DNA from: Lacisediminimonas profundi
GTDB lineage: Bacteria > Pseudomonadota > Gammaproteobacteria > Burkholderiales > Burkholderiaceae_D
Direction: 5' to 3'
Length of the DNA stretch: 64,000 nucleotides
Assembly (NCBI RefSeq): GCF_008831265.1
Contig: NZ_VTTH01000005.1
Location: forward strand, 333,724 to 397,723
Positions 8,625 to 18,030 of the stretch are shown here, piece after piece (the first letter of the stretch is position 1; each line of letters begins with the position of its first letter). The translations under genes and the position numbers were made by a program. A model generated the notes under the pieces. The model had not been told where the DNA came from, searched no databases, and saw nothing but the letters and a program-made list of their open reading frames with translations.

Positions 8625-11504
8625 ATGAACGAACCTCGACCGCAGCAAGACGGCCTGCACCCCGTCGAGCACGCGGGGTTAGCCCCTGCACCGAACCTGG
8701 AGGCGCTGGCACCGCGCCTGCTGGCGACGGTGCGTAGCCTGGCCGACGAGTTGCGTCCTCAGGCACGGCTGGGTGTCGCCCTGGGCCTGGACCACTCGCT
8801 TGAGCGTGACTACGGACTGGACAGCCTGGCGCGCGTCGAACTGATGGCCCGCATCGACCGCGATCTTGGCGTGTCTCTGGGCGAAGCCGCGCTCACCGAG
8901 GCGGAGACGCCGCGCGACCTGCTACGCTTCATCACGCGCACCAGGGGCCCTGTTGGCGAACCGGCGCACCCGGTCGTCGCGCGCGCCACAGAAGCAGGCA
9001 ACTCGCATGGGGCCGTCGCTGACGACTATCCACCGGACTCCGTGCAAACGCTGATGGAGGTGTTCGACTGGCATCTGCAGCGCCACCCGCAGCGCGTGCT
9101 GATCACGCTGTACGAGGAAGGTCATCAGTCCATCGATCTGCGCTACGCCGACCTGCACCACGATGCCCTCAAGCTGGCTTCGGGCTTGCGCGCCCTCGGA
9201 CTGGAGCAGGGCGACAAGGTGGCGATCATGCTGCCCACCGGGCGCGATTTCTTTGCCGCGTTTTTCGGCACGCTGTACGCAGGCGCCGTCCCGGTGCCGC
9301 TGTATCCACCGGCGCGGCCCTCCCAACTTGAGGATCACCTGAAACGAATTGGCGGCATCATGCGCAATGCGCAGACGCGCGCGCTGGTGACGGTTGAACG
9401 CGCCAAGCCGCTGGCCCACTTGCTGCGGGCGCAGGTCGAAACCCTGCAGACGGTCAGCACGGTGGCTGACCTGTCGCTGGCCGATGCACTCGCAGCGCCT
9501 GCAGAACTTGTCGCATTGGACATCGCGCTCCTGCAATACACCTCGGGCAGCACCGGCGACCCCAAGGGCGTGATCCTGACCCATGCCAACCTGCTGGCGA
9601 ACCTGCGCGCGATGTGGCGCGCAACCAGGGTCAGCAGCAGCGACACCTTCGTTTCCTGGCTGCCGCTGTACCACGACATGGGCTTGATCGGCGCCTGCCT
9701 GGGCGGCTTGTACATCGGCTTTCACCTGGTGCTGATGTCGCCGCTGGCGTTTTTGGCACGGCCCGCACGCTGGCTGGAGACCATCCACCGGCACGGCGGC
9801 ACGGTGTCGCCGGCGCCCAACTTCGCCTACGAGTTGTGTCTGGCCAAGGTCAGCGACGCCGATCTGGCGGCGCTGGACCTCTCAACCTGGCGGCTGGCAT
9901 TCAATGGCGCCGAACCGGTGAGCCCCGACACGCTGGAGCGCTTTGCGGCACGTTTCGCCCCCTGCGGCTTCCAACGAGCGGCGTTGACGCCGGTGTACGG
10001 GCTGGCCGAGAGCACGGTCGGCCTGGCGTTTCCGCCGCCAGGTCGCGGCCCGCTGATCGACCGCATCGATCGGACCGCGCTGGCGCAGGACGGCGTGGCC
10101 GTTCCGGCGCGGCCCGACGATGCGCAGCCACTGCGCATCGTCTCCTGCGGCTTGCCATTGCCCGGCCACGAGTTGCGCGTGGTCGACCCCGGCGGGCGCG
10201 AGTTGCCTGAGCGCGAGCAGGGGCGCGTGCAGTTTTGCGGCCCGTCCAGCACCCAGGGCTACCTGAACAACCCCAGTGCCAATCAGCGCCTGTTCAATGG
10301 CGCCTGGCTCAATACCGGCGACCTCGGCTACATGGCGGGCGGCGAGTTATTCCTCACCGGGCGCGAGAAGGACATCATCATCCGCGGCGGCTTCAACATC
10401 CACCCGCAGGAACTGGAGACCGCAGTAGCCGACATGGCCGGCGTGCGCAAGGGCTGCGTGGTGGTGTTCGCCGCAAGTGACCGGCGCAGCGGCACCGAAC
10501 GGCTGGTGGTGCTGGCAGAGACGCGCTTGCGTGAACCGGCGCAGCGCCAGCAGTTGGTGCAGGCCATCACGGCGCTATCAGCGACGCTGCTGGGCGCACC
10601 CGCCGATGACGTGGTGCTGGCGCCGCCGCGCACGGTACTGAAGACCAGCAGCGGCAAGGTCCGTCGCGCCGCCTGCCGTGAACTCTATGAGCAGGGCCGG
10701 CTTGGCGTGACGCAACGCCCGCCCTGGCAGCAATGGGTCGTATTGGCGGCGTCGGCGGCGGCGGCGCGCGCCCGCCACGCGCTGCACGCGACGGTGCGCC
10801 TGGCGTGGGGCCTGTGGGCCTGGACGGTGTTCTGCACGCTCGCTTCCATGGCATGGGCTGGGGTAATGGTGTTGCCCGGCGTGGCACGGCGCCGGCGTGT
10901 CACACGCGCGCTGTCGCGCGCCGCGATCCGCCTGCTCGGCCTGCCGCTGCGGGTGGACGGGCTGGAGCGGCTGCCCTCGGTGGGGCCGCGCATCGTCGTC
11001 GTCAACCACGCCAGCTATGTCGATGCAATCCTGTTGGGTGCCGTGCTGCCGGCCCAGTTTTCCTTCGCCACCAAGCGCGAGTTGGCCGATGTGGCGCTGC
11101 TCGGCGCGGCGCTGCGCCGGCTGGACATGGCCTTCGTCGAACGCTTCGATCCAGGGCAAGGCGTCGAGGACACCCGGGCCCTGCAGGCGCGTGTGCGTGC
11201 CGGCGAATCAATCGTGTTCTTCCCCGAAGGCGGGCTGCGTCGGGCCAGTGGCCTGCAGCCATTCAAGCTCGGCGCCTTTGTGGTTGCCACTGAGACCGCA
11301 ACGCCGCTGGTGCCCGTCACGCTCAACGGCACCCGCTCGTTGCTGCGCGACGGGGTCTGGCTGCCCCAGCGCAGCGCGGTCCAGGTGACGATCAGTGCGC
11401 CGATCATGGCGGCGGCTTCGGGCTGGAGCGGCGCGCTCGAGCTGCGCGATGCGGCGCGCAGCGCGATGGCCGCCAGCCTGAAAGAGAGCGCGCTTGATGT
11501 TTGA
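8625..11504 (+). CDS. three-domain fusion: acyl carrier protein - fatty acyl-AMP ligase - PlsC acyltransferase
   Basis: 959 residues from the ATG at 8625 (a GTG at 8601 is in frame; neither has a good binding site). An ACP domain comes first (about 25-105), with the phosphopantetheine serine at 67 in DYGLDSLARVEL. An AMP-binding domain follows (about 140-690): YTSGSTGDPKGV, WLPLYHDMGLIG, YGLAEST, GDLGY. The stretch VPLYPPARPSQLEDHLKRI is characteristic of fatty acyl-AMP ligases rather than CoA ligases. After a hydrophobic stretch (near 735-770) comes a PlsC domain with NHASYVD (H-x4-D) and FFPEGGLRRASG. The likely role is to activate a fatty acid, load it on its own ACP and transfer it to a lysolipid. 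E. coli Aas combines PlsC and acyl-ACP synthetase in the opposite order and borrows its ACP. Confidence 0.85.
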   Translation: MNEPRPQQDGLHPVEHAGLAPAPNLEALAPRLLATVRSLADELRPQARLGVALGLDHSLERDYGLDSLARVELMARIDRDLGVSLGEAALTEAETPRDLLRFITRTRGPVGEPAHPVVARATEAGNSHGAVADDYPPDSVQTLMEVFDWHLQRHPQRVLITLYEEGHQSIDLRYADLHHDALKLASGLRALGLEQGDKVAIMLPTGRDFFAAFFGTLYAGAVPVPLYPPARPSQLEDHLKRIGGIMRNAQTRALVTVERAKPLAHLLRAQVETLQTVSTVADLSLADALAAPAELVALDIALLQYTSGSTGDPKGVILTHANLLANLRAMWRATRVSSSDTFVSWLPLYHDMGLIGACLGGLYIGFHLVLMSPLAFLARPARWLETIHRHGGTVSPAPNFAYELCLAKVSDADLAALDLSTWRLAFNGAEPVSPDTLERFAARFAPCGFQRAALTPVYGLAESTVGLAFPPPGRGPLIDRIDRTALAQDGVAVPARPDDAQPLRIVSCGLPLPGHELRVVDPGGRELPEREQGRVQFCGPSSTQGYLNNPSANQRLFNGAWLNTGDLGYMAGGELFLTGREKDIIIRGGFNIHPQELETAVADMAGVRKGCVVVFAASDRRSGTERLVVLAETRLREPAQRQQLVQAITALSATLLGAPADDVVLAPPRTVLKTSSGKVRRAACRELYEQGRLGVTQRPPWQQWVVLAASAAAARARHALHATVRLAWGLWAWTVFCTLASMAWAGVMVLPGVARRRRVTRALSRAAIRLLGLPLRVDGLERLPSVGPRIVVVNHASYVDAILLGAVLPAQFSFATKRELADVALLGAALRRLDMAFVERFDPGQGVEDTRALQARVRAGESIVFFPEGGLRRASGLQPFKLGAFVVATETATPLVPVTLNGTRSLLRDGVWLPQRSAVQVTISAPIMAAASGWSGALELRDAARSAMAASLKESALDV

Positions 11505-11666
11505 ACTGCGCCAGAATCCGGCATGTCTGAGCCGAAGACACCGCGCCGCCGTGCATCCGTGCGCACACATTCAAGCACCGGCTCGCCGCCCTTACGGTTC
11601 ATCAAGTGACGCGGATGCTGCGCGCCCGAACATCGGCCGGAGTCGGCAACACCACCTGGAGTCTTC

Positions 11667-12977
11667 ATGAAGCTATTTCCGAAGGAGGCCCTCAACGCAG
11701 GCGTGCGCAAGCGCGAAGTCTTCGGTTGGGCGATGTACGACTTCGCCAATTCGGGCTACACCACGGTGGTGCTGACCGCCGTCTTTGGCGCCTACTTCGT
11801 GGGCGTGGTCGCCGACGGCGCCACTTGGGCCACACTGGCCTGGACTCTTGCCATCTCGCTGGCGAGTGTGATCGTGATGCTGACGATGCCGGCGATCGGA
11901 GCCTACGCCGACCTGAAGGCCGCCAAGAAGCGCCTGCTGGCTTTGTCCACCGTCGGCTGCGTGCTCGCCACAGCTGCATTGGCGCTTGCTGGTCGTGGCG
12001 ATGTGTGGGTAGCCGTCGTGGCGGTGGTGCTCTCCTACACGTTCTATTCGTATGGCGAATCGCTGATTGCCGCGTTCCTGCCCGAACTCGCGCGCGACGA
12101 TTCGATGGGCCGCGTGTCCGGCTGGGGATGGAGCTTTGGTTATCTGGGCGGCATGCTGGCGCTGGGCTTGGGCCTGGCCTATGTCATGGCAGCGCAGGCG
12201 CGCGGGGAACCGGCCACGGCCTTCGTGCCGGTGGCGATGCTCATCACCGCCGCCATCTACGGCCTGGCGTCGGTGGCGACCTTCGCCCTGCTGCGCGAGC
12301 GCGCCACGCCGGCACTGGATACAGGCCTTGTAGAGCGAATTGCCGGCGTGAGGGCCTCGCTGGCGCGGCTGGCCCAGACCTGGCGCCAGGCGCGACGCTA
12401 TTGCGACCTGCGCTGGCTGCTCATCTGCTGCACCTGTTACCAAGCGGGCATTTCGGTGGTGATCACGCTGGCGGCAGTCTATGCCGAGCAGGTGCTGGGC
12501 TTCAAGCAGGCCAACACCATGCTGCTGGTGTTTTTGGTCAACATCGCGGCGATGGCGGGTGCCTTCGCCTTTGGCCATTGGCAAGACCGCATCGGCCACA
12601 AGCGCGCCCTCGGCTTTACCCTGGTGGGCTGGATCCTGATGACGCTGCTGGCCGGGTTCGCCACCGGCCCCGGTCTGTTTTGGGTCGCTGCCGCAATCGC
12701 CGGGCTTTGCATGGGGTCGAGCCAATCGGCCGCTCGTGCCATGGTGGGGCTGCTCACGCCGCCAGATCGGCGGGCCGAGTTCTTCGGACTGTGGAGCTTT
12801 GCGATTCATCTTTCGGTCGTGATCGGCCCGCTGACCTACGGCATGATCACGCTCGTGACCAGCGGCAACCACCGCGCGGCCATCCTGTGCACATCGCTGT
12901 TCTTTGCCCTGGGCCTGTGGCTCCTGAGGCCCATCGACATGGCGCGCGGGCAACGGGCGGCGCGTGACGCCAGCTAA
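11667..12977 (+). CDS. MFS transporter of the UMF1/Atg22-like group
   Basis: 436 residues with about 12 membrane segments. The N-terminal VFGWAMYDFANSGYTTVVLT is a hallmark of the UMF1 (Atg22-like) branch, and PAIGAYADLKAAKKRLL corresponds to the MFS motif A region between helices 2 and 3. GGAG lies five bases before the ATG. It follows the ACP-FAAL-PlsC gene by 162 bases on the same strand, with no gene between. Substrates of bacterial UMF1 proteins are poorly known. Next to a lysolipid acyltransferase, a role in moving lysophospholipid, as LplT does for Aas, is attractive, but that is inference from context only. Confidence 0.8.
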   Translation: MKLFPKEALNAGVRKREVFGWAMYDFANSGYTTVVLTAVFGAYFVGVVADGATWATLAWTLAISLASVIVMLTMPAIGAYADLKAAKKRLLALSTVGCVLATAALALAGRGDVWVAVVAVVLSYTFYSYGESLIAAFLPELARDDSMGRVSGWGWSFGYLGGMLALGLGLAYVMAAQARGEPATAFVPVAMLITAAIYGLASVATFALLRERATPALDTGLVERIAGVRASLARLAQTWRQARRYCDLRWLLICCTCYQAGISVVITLAAVYAEQVLGFKQANTMLLVFLVNIAAMAGAFAFGHWQDRIGHKRALGFTLVGWILMTLLAGFATGPGLFWVAAAIAGLCMGSSQSAARAMVGLLTPPDRRAEFFGLWSFAIHLSVVIGPLTYGMITLVTSGNHRAAILCTSLFFALGLWLLRPIDMARGQRAARDAS

Positions 12978-13093
12978 TGTCCAGATCGAATGCAGTCCGT
13001 ACATCATCGCCGCAATCGATAGGCATGTTTGCATTACCCGAGACCTTGTTGTCGGGCCCGAGGCAAGGTCGGCGCCAGTCCCGGGCTCTCCCC

Positions 13094-13121
13094 TTGAGGA
13101 GTTGGCGCACTCCGTTATAAT
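13094..13121 (+). promoter_or_regulatory. promoter of tRNA-Gly
   Basis: TTGAGG (13094-13099) and a perfect TATAAT (13116-13121) are separated by 16 bases, ending 11 bases before the tRNA. Confidence 0.7.
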
Positions 13122-13132
13122 CAGCACATCAC

Positions 13133-13206
13133 GCGGGTGTAGTTCAATGGTAGAACGAAAGCTTCCCAAGCTCTAGACGAGGGTTCGATCCCCTTCACCC
13201 GCTCCA
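13133..13206 (+). tRNA. tRNA-Gly (anticodon CCC)
   Basis: 74 bases including an encoded CCA. The acceptor stem pairs GCGGGTG with CACCCGC; the D-arm is GTTC-AATGGTA-GAAC; the anticodon loop TTCCCAA gives CCC; the T-arm contains GGTTCGATCC. One pair in the anticodon stem (A-C) is a mismatch. It reads GGG codons, the rarest glycine decoder. Confidence 0.93.
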
Positions 13207-13374
13207 GACATTCACGGCTTCACGCATTTCCGTCCTGCCGGCCTCCCCTGCCCTCGCGGCACGCGCCGCTGTGACATAATCCGCATCCGGCATTACGCCG
13301 ACCGCCTTTTTTCCTCGCAGCTACAGACGCGAATACAGCCGCAAGTACACACGCACACACGCAGATACAGCCTC

Positions 13375-14091
13375 ATGTCCGACACCGGCAAGCCCATGTT
13401 TTACGATCCCACCGAACACCGCATCCGCAGCTTCGTCACGCGCGCAGGCCGCCTCTCAAATGCGCAGGCACGGGCACTGGAAACCCTGGGGCCGCGTTTT
13501 TGCCTGCCTTATCAGAAAGCCCTGCTGGACCTGGACCAGGCATTCGGGCGCAGCGCGCCGACCATCCTGGAAATCGGATTCGGCATGGGGGCTACGACGG
13601 CGGAGATTGCCGCCGGCATGCCGGACAAGAATTTCATCGGCGTGGAGGTGCATACGCCTGGCGTGGGCAGCCTGCTCAAGCTGATCGGGGAACAGGATTT
13701 GTCCAACCTGCGCATCGTCCAGCATGACGCGGTGGAAGTGCTGACCAACATGATTGCGCCGGGCGCGCTGGCGGGTGTGCATGTGTTTTTCCCGGATCCG
13801 TGGCACAAGGCGCGCCATAACAAGCGGCGGCTGATACAGGGTCCGTTCGTGTCCTTGCTTGCCTCGCGCATTGCGCCAGGCGGCTATCTTCATTGCGCGA
13901 CGGATTGGGAAGAGTATGCCCAGCAGATGCTGGAGGTGCTGGGCGCGGAACCGGAACTGGAAAACACCGCAGGAGCCGGCTATGCGGAGCGGCCGGAATA
14001 TCGTCCGGTGACCAAGTTCGAGAACCGGGGACTGAAACTGGGGCATGGGGTCTGGGACCTGGTGTTCCGGCGCAAGCAGGATTCCCGCTGA
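13375..14091 (+). CDS. trmB: tRNA (guanine-N7-)-methyltransferase
   Basis: 238 residues. The SAM-binding motif I is [20 protein letters not shown], motif II follows as [15 protein letters not shown], and the TrmB signature is [18 protein letters not shown]. The enzyme methylates G46 of tRNAs in the cytoplasm. The C-terminal [17 protein letters not shown] is also standard. The 50 bases before the start are an irregular ACACGCA/ATACAGCC-type low-complexity stretch, and no Shine-Dalgarno sequence is seen. Confidence 0.93.
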   Translation: MSDTGKPMFYDPTEHRIRSFVTRAGRLSNAQARALETLGPRFCLPYQKALLDLDQAFGRSAPTILEIGFGMGATTAEIAAGMPDKNFIGVEVHTPGVGSLLKLIGEQDLSNLRIVQHDAVEVLTNMIAPGALAGVHVFFPDPWHKARHNKRRLIQGPFVSLLASRIAPGGYLHCATDWEEYAQQMLEVLGAEPELENTAGAGYAERPEYRPVTKFENRGLKLGHGVWDLVFRRKQDSR

Positions 14092-14093
14092 GG

Positions 14094-14130
14094 CCAGTGA
14101 CGGCAAGTGGCGGCCGGTGGCAGTCACTGG
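14094..14130. terminator. stem-loop between convergent trmB and recQ
   Basis: CCAGTGAC (14094-14101) pairs with GTCACTGG (14123-14130) around a 21-base loop. It lies right between the two stop codons, so it could serve both strands. There is no T-run. Confidence 0.35.
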
Positions 14131-14151
14131 TGCCAGCGTCGTGCAGTTTCG

Positions 14152-15966
14152 TTACTCGCCTTCGGCGATGAGCGTCAGTATGTCCGCGCCATAGGTTTCC
14201 AGCTTTTTCTCGCCAACACCGGCCACACCGCTCAATTCGACCAGCGATGTCGGCTGGATGCGGGCGATTTCGCGCAGCGTGGCGTCGTGAAAGATCACAT
14301 AGGCCGGCACGCTCTGCGCCCGTGCCCGCTCCGCCCGCCATGCGCGCAAACGATCCACCGTAGCCTGCTGTTCCGGTGACATGTCATCCTGTTCCTTCGA
14401 ACGCGAGCTTGACGTCCGTTTCTGCTTGACCGGTTTTTCATAGCGCCGCAAGGAAACCTGCTGCTGGCTGCGCAGGACAGGCTTGGCGGCATCGGTCAGT
14501 TTGAGCGCCGAGTAGGCGTCGTGATCGACGGTTACCAGCCCCATCGCCACCACCTGTCGCAGGATCGCGCGCCATTCGGCTTCGCTGCGGTCGCCGCCGA
14601 CGCCAAAGGTGGAAAGCTGGTCATGCCGCCACTGGCTCGTCTTGTCGGTGACATGCCCGCGCAATACGTCCAGCACATGACCGGCGCCAAAGCGCTGGTC
14701 GACACGGTAGATGGTCGACAACAGCTTTTGCACATCCACCGTCGCGTCAAACAGGACTGGCGGGGTGATGCAGTTATCGCAATTGCCACAGGGGCTGCTG
14801 GCTTCGCCGAAATACTGCAGCAGGTGCACGCGCCGGCAGCCGGCGGTTTCGCACAGGCCCAGCATGGCATCGAGCTTGGCGCTCTGGATGCGCTTGTAAT
14901 TGTCGTCGGCTTCGGACTCGTCGATCATGCGCCGCTGCTGGACGACGTCCTGCAGGCCGTAGGTCATCCATGCTTCCGACGCATCGCCGTCGCGGCCGGC
15001 GCGGCCGGTTTCCTGGTAATAGCCTTCTATGCTCTTGGGCAGGTCCAGGTGGGCGACGAAACGCACGTCCGGCTTGTCGATGCCCATGCCGAATGCAATG
15101 GTCGCCACCATCACGATGCCGTCTTCGCGCAGGAAGCGCGACTGCGCCTTGGCGCGGACGGCGTGGTCCATGCCGGCGTGGTAGCCCAGCGCCTTGATGC
15201 CGTGTTCATTCAGGAAGGCGGCGGTTTCCTCGACCTTGCGGCGCGACAGGCAATACACGATGCCAGCATTGCCTTCCTGTTCGGCGCGGATGAAGTCGAG
15301 CAACTGCTTGCGGGCGTTGGCTTTCTCGACGATGCGGTAGCGGATGTTCGGCCGGTCGAACGAGGAGACGAACTGGCGCGCGTTCTCGAGCTGCAGCCGA
15401 GTGATGATTTCGCGCCGGGTGGCGTGGTCGGCGGTGGCGGTCAGCGCGATGCGCGGCACGTCGGGGAATTGCTCATGCAAGACCGACAGCCGGATGTATT
15501 CGGGACGGAAGTCATGACCCCACTGCGACACGCAGTGTGCTTCGTCGATGGCGAACAGCGCCAGCTTGGCCTGTCCCAGCAACTCCAGGCAGCGCGGCGT
15601 TGCCAGCCGCTCCGGTGCGATGTACAGCAGGTCCAGCTCGCCGCGGCGCACTTTGCGCTCGATGTCGACGGTCTGCTCCCAGGTCTGGGTAGAGTTCAGG
15701 AAAGCCGCGCGCACGCCCAGCTCTGCCAGCGCATCGACCTGGTCCTGCATCAGGGCGATCAGCGGCGAGATCACCACACCCACCCCCTCGCGCACCAGGG
15801 CCGGGATCTGGTAGCAGAGGGACTTGCCGGCGCCGGTCGGCATCAGCACCAGCGCGTCGCCGCCGCCGGCAACCAGCTCGATGATTTTCTTTTGCTGCCC
15901 GCGAAAAGCGGGGTAGCCGAAAACTGCCTGCAGTTCGTGCAGTGCCTTTGCTGCGACGTCGCTCAT
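14152..15966 (-). CDS. recQ: ATP-dependent DNA helicase RecQ
   Basis: 604 residues, full RecQ architecture. The superfamily 2 helicase core (about 1-340) has [14 protein letters not shown] (motif I) and [20 protein letters not shown] (motif II/DEAH). The zinc-binding domain has cysteines in CETAGCRR and SPCGNCDNC, then a winged helix and a C-terminal HRDC domain (about 520-600). It unwinds DNA 3' to 5' in recombination repair. The ATG overlaps the uppP stop by four bases, so recQ is expressed from the uppP promoter, a pairing I would not predict from function. Confidence 0.95.
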   Translation of the reverse strand: MSDVAAKALHELQAVFGYPAFRGQQKKIIELVAGGGDALVLMPTGAGKSLCYQIPALVREGVGVVISPLIALMQDQVDALAELGVRAAFLNSTQTWEQTVDIERKVRRGELDLLYIAPERLATPRCLELLGQAKLALFAIDEAHCVSQWGHDFRPEYIRLSVLHEQFPDVPRIALTATADHATRREIITRLQLENARQFVSSFDRPNIRYRIVEKANARKQLLDFIRAEQEGNAGIVYCLSRRKVEETAAFLNEHGIKALGYHAGMDHAVRAKAQSRFLREDGIVMVATIAFGMGIDKPDVRFVAHLDLPKSIEGYYQETGRAGRDGDASEAWMTYGLQDVVQQRRMIDESEADDNYKRIQSAKLDAMLGLCETAGCRRVHLLQYFGEASSPCGNCDNCITPPVLFDATVDVQKLLSTIYRVDQRFGAGHVLDVLRGHVTDKTSQWRHDQLSTFGVGGDRSEAEWRAILRQVVAMGLVTVDHDAYSALKLTDAAKPVLRSQQQVSLRRYEKPVKQKRTSSSRSKEQDDMSPEQQATVDRLRAWRAERARAQSVPAYVIFHDATLREIARIQPTSLVELSGVAGVGEKKLETYGADILTLIAEGE

Positions 15967-16793
15967 TCGGCCCAGACCACCGTGCCGCTCCAGGATGTCA
16001 GCAGCACAAGGACGCCGAACGCGATGCGGTACCAGGCAAACAGGCTGAAGTCATGCGAACTGATGTAGCGCAGCAGCCAGCGCACGCAGATGAATGCCGA
16101 AACGAAGGCTGCCACCGTGCCGACGCCAAACATCGGAATGTCAGCCGCGGAAAGCAGCGCACGCTCTTTCCACAGCGAATACACGGTCGCGGCCAGCAGG
16201 GTCGGGATCGCCAGGAAAAAAGAAAACTCGGTCGCCGCCTTGCGCGACAGGCCGAACAACAGGCCGCCAATAATGGTGGCGCCGGACCGGCTGGTGCCGG
16301 GGATCAGCGCAAACGCCTGGGCCAGGCCGATCTTGAGCGCGTCCATCGCGGTCATGTCATCGACTGTCTGGATACGGGCATGCTGTTCCACGTGCTGGCC
16401 GCGTTCCACCCACAGGATCACGAAACCGCCGATGATGAATGCCAGCGCAACCGGAACCGGCTTGAACAAGGCTTGCTTGATCATCCCGCTGAAGATGAAG
16501 CCAAGGACGGCGGCAGGAAGGAATGCAATGACCAGGTTCAGGATGAAGCGGCGGGCGCGCGCTTCGGTGAACATGCCGGCTACAACGAAGGCAATGCGGG
16601 CGCGGTATTCCCAGATCACGGCGAAAATGGCGCCGGCCTGGATCACGATCTCGAACACCTTGACCTTTTCGCCGGTGAAATCGAGCAGGCTGGCTGCCAG
16701 GATCAGGTGGCCGGTCGACGAGATCGGCAGGAATTCGGTGAGGCCTTCGACGACGCCCATGATGAGCGCTTTGACAAATATGACTGGATCCAT
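15963..16793 (-). CDS. uppP: undecaprenyl-diphosphatase (bacitracin resistance protein)
   Basis: 276 residues, polytopic inner-membrane protein. The family motif 1 is [19 protein letters not shown] and motif 2 is [16 protein letters not shown], which bear the catalytic Glu, His and Arg residues. It removes one phosphate from C55-PP to recycle the carrier for peptidoglycan and other surface polymers. No clear Shine-Dalgarno is seen before the ATG. A Rho-independent terminator lies only 20 bases upstream of its start, so its promoter must be very close or within that terminator region. Confidence 0.95.
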   Translation of the reverse strand: MDPVIFVKALIMGVVEGLTEFLPISSTGHLILAASLLDFTGEKVKVFEIVIQAGAIFAVIWEYRARIAFVVAGMFTEARARRFILNLVIAFLPAAVLGFIFSGMIKQALFKPVPVALAFIIGGFVILWVERGQHVEQHARIQTVDDMTAMDALKIGLAQAFALIPGTSRSGATIIGGLLFGLSRKAATEFSFFLAIPTLLAATVYSLWKERALLSAADIPMFGVGTVAAFVSAFICVRWLLRYISSHDFSLFAWYRIAFGVLVLLTSWSGTVVWAE

Positions 16794-16813
16794 GGGCTGG
16801 TCGGATATTCAAC

Positions 16814-16841
16814 AAAAAACCCGCCAGCTTCCTGCGCGGGT
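16814..16841 (-). terminator. Rho-independent terminator after the DUF1439 lipoprotein gene
   Basis: Read leftwards, ACCCGC (16836-16841) and GCGGGT (16819-16824) form a GC stem around an 11-base loop, followed by six Ts (16814-16819). It closes the upstream lipoprotein unit and separates it from uppP. Confidence 0.75.
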
Positions 16842-16937
16842 CGGGTGTTGCGTTGATGTTGTGAATGATGCAGTGAATGAGCCCCAGGTGCAGATCCAGG
16901 GACCCTGCAGCGGCCGCCTGTTTCGCTGGCGGCGGCC

Positions 16938-17474
16938 TTAGCGGACCGGCTCAAAGGTTATCACGAGACCTTTTGCCGCGGTATTGATATTTGTGGGCTG
17001 GAAGCTGGTGGCGGCATACTGAAAATCACTGGCTCCGAAAGTGTACAAGGGCAGGTCCGTGACCAAGCGTGCGGCTAGCGCATTGCCGAGGCCGACGAGC
17101 TGCTGGCTGTAGGCCGGTGACAGGCCATTGATCGTCAGGTTGTCGACCTTGACCTGGCCCAGCATCACTGCCCGCTTGCCGAGGTCGATACGGGGCACGC
17201 CGGACAGGGCCAGGCGGCCGCTCCAGCCGGTTTGCATCATCCTCGGCTTGACGGCCGCGTCGAGCGCAATGCCGAGTCGCCCCTCTTGCAGCGTCAGGCG
17301 CGGATTGTCCAGCCTGACATCGAACAATTCAAGGTAGCGGCTGTCGAGCGGCAAGCGACGGCCCAGGGCTTCCTGCAACTGCGCCAGGGACAGTTCAACG
17401 GTGCGCGGGCCAAGCAGGGTACTGCATCCGGCAAGTACCAGCATGGCAGCAAGGGTCAGGTATTTCTTGATCAT
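16938..17474 (-). CDS. DUF1439-family lipoprotein
   Basis: 178 residues. The signal peptide ends in a lipobox, LVLAGCSTLL, with the lipidated cysteine at residue 16. The body (TVELSLAQLQEALGRRLPLD, then alternating beta-strand-like segments) matches the DUF1439/YceB family of envelope lipoproteins with a BPI/TULIP-like fold, for which no clear function is established; lipid binding is a reasonable guess. Residue +2 after the cysteine is Ser, so outer-membrane sorting is expected. Confidence 0.85.
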   Translation of the reverse strand: MIKKYLTLAAMLVLAGCSTLLGPRTVELSLAQLQEALGRRLPLDSRYLELFDVRLDNPRLTLQEGRLGIALDAAVKPRMMQTGWSGRLALSGVPRIDLGKRAVMLGQVKVDNLTINGLSPAYSQQLVGLGNALAARLVTDLPLYTFGASDFQYAATSFQPTNINTAAKGLVITFEPVR

Positions 17475-17518
17475 TTTTCGGCTAGTTTTCGGCTATTTTC
17501 CGATTATCCATCGGTATT

Positions 17519-17809
17519 TCACACCAGCGGTTCGGTCGCAATCTCGAGACTATGCAAAAAAGACATTGCATGCTCGCTATCGCTCCCGCACATCTGCGGC
17601 TCGGCGGCAAGACTGCTGCAGACCAGCGGCCGCTCCGGGCTGCCGAAGATGCGGCAACGGTTGCCGGCGTCGAGCTGTACGCAGCGCACGCCAGCCGGCT
17701 TCCCCTGCGGCATGCCGGGTATCGGCGAGGAGATCGACGGGGCGATACAGCAGGCGCCGCAGCCGGGACGACAGGCGGGCACGCTGGAAGGAAGTGGTAC
17801 GGAATTCAT
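17519..17809 (-). CDS. YkgJ-family cysteine-cluster protein
   Basis: 96 residues from the ATG at 17807-17809. The motif CRPGCGACC near the N-terminus plus later cysteines in VRCVQLD, NRCRIF, LVCSS and MCGS is the YkgJ zinc or iron-sulfur cluster pattern. Such small proteins are common in proteobacteria, and their biochemical role is not established. The frame stays open another 23 codons upstream to a TTG. I chose the ATG because the added residues (Arg/Ala-rich) do not look conserved; no strong binding site decides it. Confidence 0.75.
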   Translation of the reverse strand: MNSVPLPSSVPACRPGCGACCIAPSISSPIPGMPQGKPAGVRCVQLDAGNRCRIFGSPERPLVCSSLAAEPQMCGSDSEHAMSFLHSLEIATEPLV

Positions 17810-17869
17810 CTGGGCCGGGCTGTTCGCGACAGTGCGAGCCCGACATTGTGAGGCAAGACGGCGAAGCGC

Positions 17870-17908
17870 GCCCGGCAACAGCGACTTTGGTGTTCTCTGT
17901 TGCCGGGC
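17870..17908. terminator. 12-base inverted repeat downstream of the polyproline orphan
   Basis: GCCCGGCAACAG (17870-17881) and CTGTTGCCGGGC (17897-17908) form a perfect 12-bp stem with a 15-base loop. It lies about 120 bases past the stop of the 702-residue gene and just upstream of the YkgJ gene. No T-run, so termination is only possible. Confidence 0.4.
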
Positions 17909-18030
17909 CGGCGGCGCCGGGGCCGCTCATACCGGACGCATGATTCGGACACATGAATCCTTGCTCGCGCGGACTAGGCCCGCCGCCGGATTCCTGGCGT
18001 TACGGTGTCTCGAGCGAATGCACCAAGTCG

